63,805 nucleotides of DNA from an uncultured Nocardioidaceae bacterium (GTDB lineage: Bacteria > Actinomycetota > Actinomycetes > Propionibacteriales > Nocardioidaceae): contig CADCUI010000086.1 of the NCBI GenBank assembly GCA_902805845.1, forward strand, positions 1 through 63,805, given 5' to 3'. Below the pieces are notes generated by a model. The model searched no databases. It was given only the letters and a program-made list of their open reading frames with translations, and was not told the DNA's origin. Of the stretch, positions 26,443 to 35,174 are shown piece after piece (the stretch's first letter is position 1; every line of letters starts with the position of its first letter). The translations under genes and the position numbers were made by a program.

Positions 26443-27918
26443 GTGCCTGTTCCTGTGCCCGATTCTGTACCCACTTCGGGGCCCGCTGGCCCGTCCACCT
26501 TCGACTCGCTCGGCCTGCCCCGCAAGGTCCTTGCTGCGCTGGTGCTCGAGGACATCGAGGTCCCGACGCCCGTCCAGGAGGCCGTGATCCCGGACGCGCT
26601 GGCGGGTCATGACGTCCTCGGCCGCGCCCGGACCGGATCGGGCAAGACGCTCGCGTTCGGGATCCCGGTGGCCGCGCGACTGGCGGGCGAGAAGAGCCGG
26701 ATCCATCGACCGCGCGCCCTCATCATCGTGCCGACCCGGGAGCTCGCCGGCCAGGTGGAGCGCTCGCTGGAGCTGGTGGCCCGCGCGGTCAAGCTCAAGG
26801 TGACCACCGTGTACGGCGGCACCCGCTACGACCGTCAGATCCAGCAGCTCCGGCAGGGCACCGACATCGTCGTGGCGACCCCCGGACGGCTCCAGGACCT
26901 CATCGACAAGGGCATCCTGCAGACCGACGACGTCGAAGTCACGGTCCTCGACGAGGCCGACCACCTCTGCGACCTCGGCTTCTACCCCGCGGTGGACGAG
27001 CTGCTGTCCCTCACCCCGGAGGGCGGCCAGCGGATGCTCCTCAGTGCCACCCTCGACGGCGACGTCGACCGGCTGGTCCGCAAGCACCTCCGCAACCCCA
27101 AGGTCCACGAGGTCGACTCGGGGACCGCGACGGTCACCACTATGACCCACCACGTCCTCGTCGTCGGCGGGTTCCGCGACAAGGTGGGCGCCGCTGTCGC
27201 GCTCGTGGAGGCCAACCCCCGCTCCATCGTCTTCACCCGCACGCGAGAAGGCGCCACCGAGCTGCGGGACGCCTTCGCCCAGGCCGGGCTCCAGGCCGTG
27301 GACCTGCACGGGAACCTCACCCAGCGGGTCCGGGAGCGGAACCTCGAGCGGTTCTCGGCCGGGCGCGCGCAGGCCGTGGTCGCCACCGACGTCGCCGCTC
27401 GGGGGATCCATGTCGACGCGGTCGAGATGGTCATCCACTTCGACCCGCCCACGGACCCCAAGGCCTACCTCCACCGCTCCGGCCGGACCGCGAGAGCCGG
27501 CGAGTCCGGAGGCGTGGTGACGATCGTGACGCCGCGCCAGCTCGGCACGGTCGTGCAGATGCAGACCTCGGCAGGCGTCGTGGCCCGCCGCCATGACATC
27601 CGCAGCGCGCCCGAGCCGATGACCGCGGCCGCCCTCGCCGAATCCGGCACGACGGCGCCTCTGGAGCGGTCACGGCCGCACCGCCCCGGCGTCTCCCGAC
27701 CCCCGCACGCCGGCCGCCGTCCCGGCCGGGGGGCCCCCGCCCGCACGGGCAAGCCGGCCCAGGGCACGTCGAGATACGGCAAGCCGGCGTACGGCAAGCC
27801 GGCGTACGGCAAGTCGGCTGGGGGTGGCTCGGACCACGGCACGCCCACCGAGGACACCTCGAAGCGGAGCAACAAGAAGGGTCGCTGGTCCAAGCAGGAC
27901 CGCGACCGGCGGCGCTGA
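26443..27918 (+). CDS. DEAD-box ATP-dependent RNA helicase
   Basis: 491 residues, GTG start. Both RecA-like domains are complete: Q motif (FDSLGLPRKVL, PTPVQ), motif I GRARTGSGKT, Ia PTRELAGQ, Ib TPGR, motif II DEAD in TVLDEADHLCDLGF, motif III SAT, motif IV IVFTRT, V ATDVAARGIHV and VI HRSGRTARAGESG. The C-terminal ~110 residues are basic and low-complexity, with tandem GKPAYGKPAYGKS copies and a Lys/Arg end, likely an RNA-binding tail. Role: unwinding structured RNA in ribosome assembly or mRNA decay, especially in the cold. Monocistronic. Confidence 0.95.
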   Translation: MPVPVPDSVPTSGPAGPSTFDSLGLPRKVLAALVLEDIEVPTPVQEAVIPDALAGHDVLGRARTGSGKTLAFGIPVAARLAGEKSRIHRPRALIIVPTRELAGQVERSLELVARAVKLKVTTVYGGTRYDRQIQQLRQGTDIVVATPGRLQDLIDKGILQTDDVEVTVLDEADHLCDLGFYPAVDELLSLTPEGGQRMLLSATLDGDVDRLVRKHLRNPKVHEVDSGTATVTTMTHHVLVVGGFRDKVGAAVALVEANPRSIVFTRTREGATELRDAFAQAGLQAVDLHGNLTQRVRERNLERFSAGRAQAVVATDVAARGIHVDAVEMVIHFDPPTDPKAYLHRSGRTARAGESGGVVTIVTPRQLGTVVQMQTSAGVVARRHDIRSAPEPMTAAALAESGTTAPLERSRPHRPGVSRPPHAGRRPGRGAPARTGKPAQGTSRYGKPAYGKPAYGKSAGGGSDHGTPTEDTSKRSNKKGRWSKQDRDRRR

Positions 27919-27940
27919 CCGGGCAATTCGTGGTACGCGG

Positions 27941-28951
27941 TCAGCGCCGGAGACGCTGGTGGGCTCCGCCCATCACCGTGACGCCGGGCAGGAAGCGTTT
28001 CGCGAGCTTCGCGACGACGGTGTAGTTGGTGTCGACCACGTTGGCGATCGGGGTCAACGCCGTCTGTGACACCAGCTGATAGGCGTCCATCGGAGACAGC
28101 CCGGTCAGCTGCTCCACCCACCGGACCATCTCGGTGTGGGCGATCCGGAAGGCATCCTCCAGCGGACGCGCGGAGCCGGTCGTCATCAGGTAGGTGTCGT
28201 CCTCGAGCCGTGGCCACGGCGTGGGGGGACCACCCTTGACCACGTCGACGACGAGGACCGTGTCCATGGCGCACTCGACGGCCACGCCGCAGGTCTCTCC
28301 CTCGCCCTGCCGGGCGTGACCGTCACCGAGGCTGAACAACGCGCCGTCGACATTGACCCCGAGGTAGCAGGTCGTCCCCGCGCGCATCTCGGGGGTGTCC
28401 ATGTTCCCGCCCCAGCTCCCCGGCGTGAGCGAGGACCGGACCTCACCCAGGGGCGGGGCGACGCCCACCGTGCCGTGCATGGGGTCGAGGGGCAGGTCGA
28501 CCTGGAAGGGGGAGTCGAGGGCGTCGTACCGGACCACGCTTGCTTCGACGTCGATCTCGTAGACCCAGGTGCGCTCCGGAAGCGCGTCGTGCAGCATCGC
28601 CGTGAACGCCGTGGCGGTGAGCGAGCCGAACAGCGGCACCGTCGTGCTCACGCCCTGCGACTCCCGCGGCACGATGCTCCGGAAGTGGACGGCGAGCGTG
28701 TCCCCCGGGTGCGCCCCCTCCACGTAGAACGGGCCGGTCTGCGGGTTGATGAACCGTGGGTCGCACACCTCGGAGACCAGGTCGGTCGTGGACCTCACGC
28801 GGCCGGCGAAGCAGTCCATCGTCCATGTCGAGATGACCGTGCCGGGCCGGACGTGCACCAGCGGCTCCAGGCCTCCGAAGGTGTAGGCAAGCGCAGCGGG
28901 ATCGCCGTCGGCGTCCGGCTCGAAGCGCAGCACCTTCTCGTCAGCGCCCAT
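27941..28951 (-). CDS. Acetamidase/formamidase family protein
   Basis: 336 residues, FmdA/AmdA family, which hydrolyses short amides to ammonia and the carboxylate in the cytoplasm with metal help. Family features: HVRPGTVISTWTMDCFAGRV, FINPQTGPFYVEGAHPGDTL, VGVAPPLGEVRSSLTPGSWG, GNMDTPEMRAGTTCYLGVNV and LFSLGDGHARQGEGE. It lies 5 bp downstream of the APC permease gene, forming a two-gene operon divergent from the microcompartment operon. An amide or carbamoyl derivative of a short amine is a plausible substrate; acetamide/formamide is the family default. Link to the compartment pathway is inferred from position. Confidence 0.9.
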   Translation of the reverse strand: MGADEKVLRFEPDADGDPAALAYTFGGLEPLVHVRPGTVISTWTMDCFAGRVRSTTDLVSEVCDPRFINPQTGPFYVEGAHPGDTLAVHFRSIVPRESQGVSTTVPLFGSLTATAFTAMLHDALPERTWVYEIDVEASVVRYDALDSPFQVDLPLDPMHGTVGVAPPLGEVRSSLTPGSWGGNMDTPEMRAGTTCYLGVNVDGALFSLGDGHARQGEGETCGVAVECAMDTVLVVDVVKGGPPTPWPRLEDDTYLMTTGSARPLEDAFRIAHTEMVRWVEQLTGLSPMDAYQLVSQTALTPIANVVDTNYTVVAKLAKRFLPGVTVMGGAHQRLRR

Positions 28952-28956
28952 GCGGG

Positions 28957-30558
28957 TCAGCGGTGGGTCCCGTCGACCGGCTCCCGCTCATGGGTCTCCT
29001 CGTAGACCGTGCGGCCGATCGCCCGGTAGACCTCCGGGCTGCGGGCCTTCAGGAGCAGCACGCCCAGCAGACCCAGGACGAAGGTGCCGATGACCAGCCA
29101 GGGGATCAGCTTGAAGAACGGCGAGTCGGCTGCCAGGCCGCCGGCGAACTCCAGGTTGTCGATGAGCAACCAGACGACGAAGAGCATGCCCACGCCACCG
29201 ATCGCAGGAATGATCCCTGTGGTCACGATGTTGCCGGGCTGCACCTTCTTCACCTGGAAGTACCAGATGACGGCGATCGACGTGATCGCCTGCACGATGA
29301 GGATCGCCATCGTCCCCAGGATCGCCAGCAGGCCGTACTGGAAGATGTAGGCGCCCATCAGCGGGTCGCTGCCCTCGGCCGCGAGAAAGTAGAACCCGAG
29401 GGTGAACAGGACGGTGATGACCGACTGCGTGATGGACGCGATGTGTGGGGTGTGGTGGACCCCGTGGGTCCGCCCCAGGGTGTTCTTGGTCGGGGGGAGC
29501 TCACGGCCGATCGCGTAGAGGTACCGGCTGGCCGCGTTGTGGAAGGCCAGGGCGCAGGCGAACGAGCCGATGATGATGAGGAAGACGTAGATGTCACCCA
29601 CGAAGCTGCCGCCGAGCTTGTCCTCGGCGAGCCCCACCCAAAGGTTGAGGTCGCCGGCGACGGCCAGCTCGATCGTCCTCGCCTTGCCGTTGCCCGCGAT
29701 CATCATCCAGGACACGAACGTGTAGAAGGTGCCCAGGCCGACGACGGCGAGGAGGGTCGCACGCGGCACGATGCGGCGCGGGTTGCGGGACTCCTCGCCG
29801 TACACCGCGGTGGTCTCGAAGCCCACCCACGACCAGAAGGCGAAGAAGAGGCCGATGGCCGCACTGCCGGCGGCGATGTCCTGGAGCCCGACGCCCCCGC
29901 CTGCCGGAAGATCCGTGAACGCGTTGAGCGGGTTGACGGCCTCGGGGACGAGGCCGTCCGGGCCACCGCCCGAGAACAGCACCGCGATCGCCATCAGCCC
30001 GAGCAGGAGGATCTCGGCGATGAGCGTCACGCCGAGGAAGGCCGCGGCGATGTTGATGTCGAAGTAGCCGAACAGCGCGACGACCGCGATGCCGATCAGT
30101 GCGAGCAAGAGCCAGTTGACGTCCCAGCCGAACCAGCGATCGAGCCCGAAGTTCGAGAAGTACGCGAAGATGCCGATGAGCGACCCCTCGAACACGACGT
30201 ACGCCATCGTCGCCAGCGCGCCGGAGGCCATCCCCCACACCTGCCCGAGCCCGTGGGTGATGAAGCCGTAGAACGCCCCTGCCGTGGTGATGTAGCGGGC
30301 CATCGACACGAAGCCGACCGTGAAGAGGGTCAGCACGATGGTCGCGACCAGGTAACCCGCCGGTGCGCCGAGTCCGTTGCCGTAACCGACGGCGATCGGG
30401 ACGTTGCCGGTCATCGCGGTGATCGGTGCGGCGTTGGCCACCGCCATGAACAGCACCCCGGCGAGGCCGATGGCGCCGGTCTTGAGGTGGTGACCGCTCG
30501 AGCCGCCCGATGACTCGGGCTGGTGCGCTCCGGTGCCGAGCTTGTCGCTGGTTGTCAC
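28957..30558 (-). CDS. APC-family amino acid/amine permease
   Basis: 533 residues from the GTG at 30558 with GGAGGCACA before it; the upstream in-frame ATG at 30603 lacks a site. Twelve or so membrane helices: KTGAIGLAGVLFMAVANAAP begins the first, with the APC motif AITAMTGNVPIAVGYGNG; later VNWLLLALIGIAVVALFGYF and FFAFWSWVGFETTAVYGEES. It probably imports the substrate of the neighbouring microcompartment pathway (1-amino-2-propanol, aminoacetone or a related amine) with protons. Similar permeases flank RMM-type compartment loci in mycobacteria, from memory. Divergent from the aminotransferase gene. Confidence 0.9.
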   Translation of the reverse strand: MTTSDKLGTGAHQPESSGGSSGHHLKTGAIGLAGVLFMAVANAAPITAMTGNVPIAVGYGNGLGAPAGYLVATIVLTLFTVGFVSMARYITTAGAFYGFITHGLGQVWGMASGALATMAYVVFEGSLIGIFAYFSNFGLDRWFGWDVNWLLLALIGIAVVALFGYFDINIAAAFLGVTLIAEILLLGLMAIAVLFSGGGPDGLVPEAVNPLNAFTDLPAGGGVGLQDIAAGSAAIGLFFAFWSWVGFETTAVYGEESRNPRRIVPRATLLAVVGLGTFYTFVSWMMIAGNGKARTIELAVAGDLNLWVGLAEDKLGGSFVGDIYVFLIIIGSFACALAFHNAASRYLYAIGRELPPTKNTLGRTHGVHHTPHIASITQSVITVLFTLGFYFLAAEGSDPLMGAYIFQYGLLAILGTMAILIVQAITSIAVIWYFQVKKVQPGNIVTTGIIPAIGGVGMLFVVWLLIDNLEFAGGLAADSPFFKLIPWLVIGTFVLGLLGVLLLKARSPEVYRAIGRTVYEETHEREPVDGTHR

Positions 30559-30595
30559 TGTGCCTCCACACGAAGTGCCGTTGGGTCGTTTCGGA

Positions 30596-30610
30596 CGGAC
30601 CACAACGGAC
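30596..30610. promoter_or_regulatory. Putative GntR operator, permease side
   Basis: On the minus strand GTCCGTTGTGGTCCG. It shares GTCCGTT-TGGTC with the element at 30793-30806 on the opposite strand, so each divergent promoter has a related site near its start. A 14-bp palindrome, GTGACCTGGGTCAC, lies between them at 30654-30667. Confidence 0.4.
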
Positions 30611-30780
30611 CGAACGGCCTCGTTGCTTGTCGTTGCCCCACCGGATCATGACAGTGACCTGGGTCACCTGCCCGCATGCTGCCCCAGCCCCCACCGTTCT
30701 GACAAGGACCTTTCGGGTGGTTCGCACAGGTGCGGCCGCCTGGTTGACGGACCAGGGAGCCCGCTGCTACAAACCGTAAC

Positions 30781-30806
30781 CAGACCAATCTCGTCCGTTT
30801 GGTCTG
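30781..30806. promoter_or_regulatory. Putative GntR operator, microcompartment promoter
   Basis: CAGACCAA (30781-30788) and TTGGTCTG (30799-30806) are perfect 8-bp arms with a 10-nt spacer, 40 bp upstream of the aminotransferase ATG. CCAGACCA recurs at 37184-37191 before the SDR-GntR part of the operon. The GntR regulator at 38021-38812 is the obvious candidate to bind. Confidence 0.5.
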
Positions 30807-30846
30807 CTGCATGACCGCAGCCGGGTGCCGGCCGAGGAGGAGCGCG

Positions 30847-32157
30847 ATGAGCTTCGACTACGGCGACTTCTCGTTCGCCTCCAAGGAGGAGATGCTCGAG
30901 AAGTCGCGGGAGTTCTGGAACCCCGGCAAGACGGACTTCTGGGTGGAGACCGGCGTCCCGCTGGTGATCGACCGGCGCGAGGACTACTTCATCTACGACA
31001 TGTCGGGCAAGCGCCTCCTCGACGTCCACCTGAACGGGGGGACGTACAACCTCGGGCACCGCAACGCCGAGGTCGCCTCCGCGGTCGCCTCGGCCATGTC
31101 GCACTTCGACATCGGCAACCACCACTTCCCGGCGGTCACCCGCACCGCGCTGGCAGAGGCACTGGTGAGGAGTGCTCCCGAGGGGCTCACCAAGGTGATC
31201 TACGGCAGCGGCGGCGGCGAGGCCATCGACATCGCGCTCAAGACAGCACGGCACACCACGAAGCGCCGCGCGATCGTCTCGATCGTGAAGGCCTACCACG
31301 GCCACACCGGCCTCGCCGTGGGGACCGGTGACGAGCGGTTCAGCAAGCTGTTCCTCTCCGACCGTCCCGACGAGTTCCGCCAGGTGCCCTTCAACGACCT
31401 CCCGGCCATGGAGCAGGCGCTGGCCGGTCGGGAGGTGGCCGCGGTGATCATGGAGACCATCCCGGCGACCTACGGCTTCCCGCTGCCGGCAGCGGGCTAC
31501 CTGGAGTCGGTCAAGCGGCTCTGTGAGCAGACCGGCACGCTCTACATCGCCGACGAGGTGCAGACCGGCCTGATGCGCACCGGCGAGCTCTGGGGAATCA
31601 CCAAGCACGGGATCAACCCCGACATCCTGGTCACCGGGAAGGGACTGTCAGGTGGGATGTACCCCATCTCGGCCGTGCTCGTGGCCGAGCACGCCGCCGG
31701 GTGGCTCACCGAGGACGGCTTCGGCCACATCTCCACCTTCGGCGGCGCGGAGCTGGGGTGCGTGGCGGCGCTCAAGGCCCTCGAGGTCTGCAACCGTCAG
31801 GAGACCCGGTCGATGGTCCACTACATCAGCGACCTCATCGGTCGAGGGCTGCGCGAGATCCAGGCCGACTTCCCCGACTGGTTCGTGGGCATCCGTCAGA
31901 ACGGCGTGGTCATGGGACTCGAGTTCGCCCACCCCCAGGGCGCCAAGTACGTGATGCGCCATCTGTACGAGAACGGCGTCTGGGCGATCTTCTCCACGCT
32001 CGACCCTCGCGTCCTCCAGTACAAGCCCGGCATCCTGCTGCGTCCCGAGCTCTGTGAGGAGCTCCTCGACCGGACCGAGGTCGCCGTCCGCAAGGCCTGG
32101 GCCGAAGTCCGCAGCAGCGGCCGGGGCGGCCGGCACGGTGAGCGGGGCGCCGCATGA
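30847..32157 (+). CDS. Class III aminotransferase, probable amino-alcohol-phosphate phospholyase (RMM microcompartment)
   Basis: 436 residues, ATG 30847 with GAGGAGGAG upstream. PLP enzyme of the class III fold: YGSGGGEAIDIALKTARHTT, KAYHGHTGLAVGTGDERFSK, YIADEVQTGLMRTGELWG and the PLP lysine K265 in LVTGKGLSGGMYPISAV. First gene of the microcompartment operon. In the RMM model from M. smegmatis, amino-2-propanol is phosphorylated and then this enzyme eliminates phosphate and ammonia to give propionaldehyde. That role is inferred from the neighbouring kinase; sequence alone would allow ordinary omega-transamination. Its stop overlaps the aldehyde dehydrogenase start (ATGA). Confidence 0.88.
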   Translation: MSFDYGDFSFASKEEMLEKSREFWNPGKTDFWVETGVPLVIDRREDYFIYDMSGKRLLDVHLNGGTYNLGHRNAEVASAVASAMSHFDIGNHHFPAVTRTALAEALVRSAPEGLTKVIYGSGGGEAIDIALKTARHTTKRRAIVSIVKAYHGHTGLAVGTGDERFSKLFLSDRPDEFRQVPFNDLPAMEQALAGREVAAVIMETIPATYGFPLPAAGYLESVKRLCEQTGTLYIADEVQTGLMRTGELWGITKHGINPDILVTGKGLSGGMYPISAVLVAEHAAGWLTEDGFGHISTFGGAELGCVAALKALEVCNRQETRSMVHYISDLIGRGLREIQADFPDWFVGIRQNGVVMGLEFAHPQGAKYVMRHLYENGVWAIFSTLDPRVLQYKPGILLRPELCEELLDRTEVAVRKAWAEVRSSGRGGRHGERGAA

Positions 32158-33725
32158 GCGCCGAGACCTACGACCTCCCTCCTCTGGAGGCGACCGGCGT
32201 GCCGCGCGCGCGGCAGATGCTCGAGAGGGCGCGATGGGCGTCGCGGGCGTTCGCGAGCTACGACCGCGCCTCCGTGATGCGCATCGTCGAAGCGGTGACC
32301 CGGGTGGCGGAGGACCGCGCGGAGCACTACGCCGAGTGGGCGGTGCGCGAGACCGGCTTCGGCGTGGTCGCCGACAAGGTGGTCAAGAACCGCCTGTGCT
32401 CGCGCGGGATCCTCGACGCCTACCGCGACCACGACTACGTCACACACCGGGTCGACGAGAAGCAGAAGATCGTGGAGGTGCCCCGGCCGGCCGGAGTGGT
32501 CCTCGCGCTGACGCCGTCGACGAACCCCGTCTCGACCCTGTACTTCAAGGTCATCCTCTCCCTGATGACGCGCAACGCCGTCGTCGTGAGCCCGCACCCC
32601 TTCGCGAAGGAGAGCTGTGCCGACGCGGCGCGGGTGCTCGCGGAGGCTGCTGTCGCCGCAGGTGCACCCGACGGGGTGGTTCAGGTCGTCGAGGAGCCGT
32701 CGATCCCGCTGATCGACGCGCTCATGACCGACGAGCGCACCGACGTGATCCTGGCCACCGGGGGCGTGGGGGTCGTCCGCGCGGCCTACTCCTCGGGCAA
32801 CCCGGCGATCGGCGTGGGTCCGGGCAACGTGCCCGTGCTCGTCGACGCCACCGCCGACCTGCCCCGTGCGGCCGCGAAGCTCGTGGCGAGCAAGGCGTTC
32901 GACAACTCGGTGCTGTGCACCAACGAGAGCGTGCTGATCGTCGAGGAGTCCGTCGCGGACCGGTTCCTGCGGGAGATGAGCCGGAACGGTGCGCACGTCC
33001 TGGACGACGCCGAGCGTGACCGTGTCCGGGACACCCTCTTCCCCGAGGGACGCTTCGACACCGGGCTGGTCGGGAAGGACGCGGCGGCCATCGCGGCGAA
33101 GGCGGGCGTCCGGGTGGCCCCGCGGACCCGGATCCTCGTGGCCCCCTTCGACCTCGCCGTCGACGAGGAGCCACTGGCGCACGAGAAGCTGTGCCCGGTG
33201 CTCGGCGTCACCCGCGTCCCGAGCGCCCACCGGGGCATCCGTACGGCGGCCGCGGTGCTGCGGATCGGAGGCGCCGGCCACTCCGCGGTGATCCACAGCA
33301 AGGACCCGCGCACGGTCATGGACTACGCGGTGGCGGTCAACGTGCTCCGCGTGGCGGTCAACGAGGGCGGCAGCACCGGCAGCGCCGGGTTCAACACCGG
33401 GTTGGCACCCTCGATGACGATCGGGACGGGATTCGCCGGACGCAGCTCACTGGGCGAGAACCTCCAGCCGAAGCACCTGGTGAACCTTGCTCGGATCGCC
33501 TACAGCTCCGACGTGGCCGAGCGGTTCCCCGACTTCGGCGCGATGGCCCCCTGGTCCGCCCCGGAGACCGCCGTGCCGGCCTACCCGGTGGCGAGCAACC
33601 TCGACCCGGGGTCCGGCTCCGCACGACCCTCACTGACCACCGTTCCCGAGGACGGGACGAGCGAGCTCCGGGAGGAGCTGCGCCGTCTCATCATCGAGGA
33701 GCTCAACACCCTGATCAGGGGCTGA
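32154..33725 (+). CDS. CoA-acylating aldehyde dehydrogenase with C-terminal encapsulation peptide
   Basis: 523 residues. It oxidises propionaldehyde to propionyl-CoA inside the shell. Catalytic Cys255 is in SKAFDNSVLCTNESVLIV; other features are LALTPSTNPVSTLYFKVILS, TGGVGVVRAAYSSGNPAIGV and NEGGSTGSAGFNTGLAPSMT, as in PduP/EutE-like enzymes. After the core ends at ~485 comes a linker and a terminal amphipathic helix, SELREELRRLIIEELNTLIR, a typical encapsulation peptide that docks cargo to BMC shell proteins. A C-terminal location is characteristic of RMM-type loci. Coupled by ATGA overlap to the upstream gene. Confidence 0.94.
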   Translation: MSAETYDLPPLEATGVPRARQMLERARWASRAFASYDRASVMRIVEAVTRVAEDRAEHYAEWAVRETGFGVVADKVVKNRLCSRGILDAYRDHDYVTHRVDEKQKIVEVPRPAGVVLALTPSTNPVSTLYFKVILSLMTRNAVVVSPHPFAKESCADAARVLAEAAVAAGAPDGVVQVVEEPSIPLIDALMTDERTDVILATGGVGVVRAAYSSGNPAIGVGPGNVPVLVDATADLPRAAAKLVASKAFDNSVLCTNESVLIVEESVADRFLREMSRNGAHVLDDAERDRVRDTLFPEGRFDTGLVGKDAAAIAAKAGVRVAPRTRILVAPFDLAVDEEPLAHEKLCPVLGVTRVPSAHRGIRTAAAVLRIGGAGHSAVIHSKDPRTVMDYAVAVNVLRVAVNEGGSTGSAGFNTGLAPSMTIGTGFAGRSSLGENLQPKHLVNLARIAYSSDVAERFPDFGAMAPWSAPETAVPAYPVASNLDPGSGSARPSLTTVPEDGTSELREELRRLIIEELNTLIRG

Positions 33726-33733
33726 GGCAGGCA

Positions 33734-34339
33734 ATGGCAGAGCTCAGGTCTTTCATCTTCCTCGACCAGGTGCAACCACAGACGATGTGCTACCTCGGCA
33801 CCTGGATCAAGGGCAGCCTGCCGCGGTCGGACATGGCGGCGCAGATCATCGAGGTGGCGCCGGGCCTGGACATCGAGCCGCTCACCGACGTCGCCCTCAA
33901 GAACACCGACGTGCAGGCGGGGATCCTCGTCGTCGAACGGCAGTTCGGCTACCTGGAGATCCACTCCCGGTCGACCGAGGCCGTGCGTTCGGCGAGCGCG
34001 GCGGTGCTCGACGCGCTGGACGCCAGCGCCGCGGACGCGACGGTGCCGACGGTGCTCGCCTCACGGATCGTCTCCCGCATGGACGCCCAGCACGCGTTCC
34101 TGATCAACCGCAACAAGATCGGCTCGATGGCGTTGCGCGGCGAGTCGCTGTTCGTGCTCGAGATGCAGCCCGCGTCCTACGCCATCCTGGCGACGAACGA
34201 GGCCGAGAAGGCTGCCGACATCAAGGTCGTGGACTATCGGATGATCGGCGCGACCGGCAGGGTCTACCTCACCGGTGAGGAGGCGGACGTCCGGGCCGCA
34301 GCGGAGGCCGCCGAGCAGGCGCTGAGGACCCGCGCATGA
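33734..34339 (+). CDS. BMC-T (tandem-domain) shell protein 1
   Basis: 201 residues starting MAELRSFIFLDQVQPQTMCY. Two fused BMC folds: domain 1 to ~100 (VQAGILVVERQFGYLEIHSR, STEAVRSASAAVLDAL) and domain 2 from ~105 (SRMDAQHAFLINRNKIGSMA, VVDYRMIGATGRVYLTGEEA). Tandem BMC proteins form pseudohexameric trimers in the compartment facets, often with a larger, gated pore. It is 8 bp downstream of the aldehyde dehydrogenase and overlaps the next gene by ATGA. The second BMC-T at 35462-36151 is clearly a paralogue. Confidence 0.93.
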   Translation: MAELRSFIFLDQVQPQTMCYLGTWIKGSLPRSDMAAQIIEVAPGLDIEPLTDVALKNTDVQAGILVVERQFGYLEIHSRSTEAVRSASAAVLDALDASAADATVPTVLASRIVSRMDAQHAFLINRNKIGSMALRGESLFVLEMQPASYAILATNEAEKAADIKVVDYRMIGATGRVYLTGEEADVRAAAEAAEQALRTRA

Positions 34340-34860
34340 CGACCAACGGCGCCCTGTCCGGAATGAGCGGTGACGAGCTCCGCGCGGCGGTACGCGCGGT
34401 GCTGCGCGACGTCCTGCCGGCCGCGGCGCTCGAGGAGCGGGCAGGTGGAGGCGGCGCCGGTCCGGGAGCCGGGGCACCGCCCGCACCCGAGACCGTCACG
34501 CTGACCACCGACGCCGACCTCCAGGCCTTCGTCAGCCAGGTCGCCGCCCTCTGCGAGGACCCGCGGGTGCGCGCCGACCTCCGAGCCGGGCGTCGGCCGT
34601 TCCGGCTGGCCGGCGCCCGCACCGGAGGCGCCGGCAGGACGGGCTCGGGGACGGCGAACGGCGCCCGTCCCGGCTCCGCGCCCCTACCCTCGGGCGGCGG
34701 GTCGGTGGTTCGCGTGGAGCACGGCGCGGTGACCGAGCGGACCGTCGTACGCGCGGCCGCCGACGGCTGCCGGGTGGTGCTCGGGCGTCGAGCGGTGCTC
34801 ACACCGCTCGCCCGGGACAAGGCCCGGGTCCTGGGTGTCCAGATCGAGAAGGAGCGCTGA
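34336..34860 (+). CDS. Microcompartment-associated protein of unknown function
   Basis: 174 residues, no family recognised. Residues ~11-32 (SGDELRAAVRAVLRDVLPAA) form an amphipathic helix with the same spacing of ELR, hydrophobic and acidic residues as the C-terminal encapsulation peptide of the aldehyde dehydrogenase. A Gly/Pro-rich linker, a short helical domain (TDADLQAFVSQVAALCEDPR), a second Gly-rich linker, and a C-terminal domain (VVRAAADGCRVVLGRRAVLT, PLARDKARVLGVQIEKER) follow. The TPLARDxARxxG ending recalls a motif found in several Eut/Pdu accessory proteins. Placed between BMC-T and BMC-P, as is the unknown gene in mycobacterial RMM loci. I infer a cargo adaptor or assembly role. 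Confidence 0.75.
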   Translation: MTTNGALSGMSGDELRAAVRAVLRDVLPAAALEERAGGGGAGPGAGAPPAPETVTLTTDADLQAFVSQVAALCEDPRVRADLRAGRRPFRLAGARTGGAGRTGSGTANGARPGSAPLPSGGGSVVRVEHGAVTERTVVRAAADGCRVVLGRRAVLTPLARDKARVLGVQIEKER

Positions 34861-34861
34861 C

Positions 34862-35113
34862 ATGCTCAAGGCGACGGTGGTCGGCAACGTGTGGTCGACC
34901 AAGAGGGTCGAGGGGCTGCCCAACGGCGCGTTCCTCGAGGTGGAGGTCGAGGGCGGCAACGCCCGTCTGGTGGCGTTCGACGTCCTCGGCAGCGGCGTCG
35001 GTGAGCACGTCCTGGTGGCGACCGGCTCGGTGGCCGCGGCGTACTTCCCCGATCCGCATCCACCCGTGGACGCCTTGGTGATCGGCTCCATCGACGAGTC
35101 GGTCGGCTCCTGA
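34862..35113 (+). CDS. BMC-P (EutN/CcmL family) vertex protein
   Basis: 83 residues, ATG 34862 with GAAGGAG upstream and only 1 nt after the preceding stop. It matches the pentamer-forming vertex family: [20 protein letters not shown] at the start, [20 protein letters not shown] and [20 protein letters not shown], then GSIDES. Pentamers cap the twelve vertices of the icosahedral shell. It is the only BMC-P gene in the window, sufficient with one BMC-H and two BMC-T genes for a closed shell. Confidence 0.95.
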   Translation: MLKATVVGNVWSTKRVEGLPNGAFLEVEVEGGNARLVAFDVLGSGVGEHVLVATGSVAAAYFPDPHPPVDALVIGSIDESVGS

Positions 35114-35174
35114 GCCGTCTTCTCGGCGCGGGACCCAGAAATTCGAGCGGTACACAACACAGAGAGAAGGCGAC

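Noticed and set aside
27775-27830. Short tandem repeat in the DEAD-box gene as a CRISPR-like array
   Set aside because: Coding repeat GKPAYGKPAYGKS in the basic tail; no spacers or cas genes.
28963-30513. 516-residue + strand frame opposite the APC permease
   Set aside because: Shadow of the permease, extremely charged, no motifs.
32722-33319. Minus-strand ORFs inside the aldehyde dehydrogenase gene
   Set aside because: Shadows of the coding strand with no conserved content.
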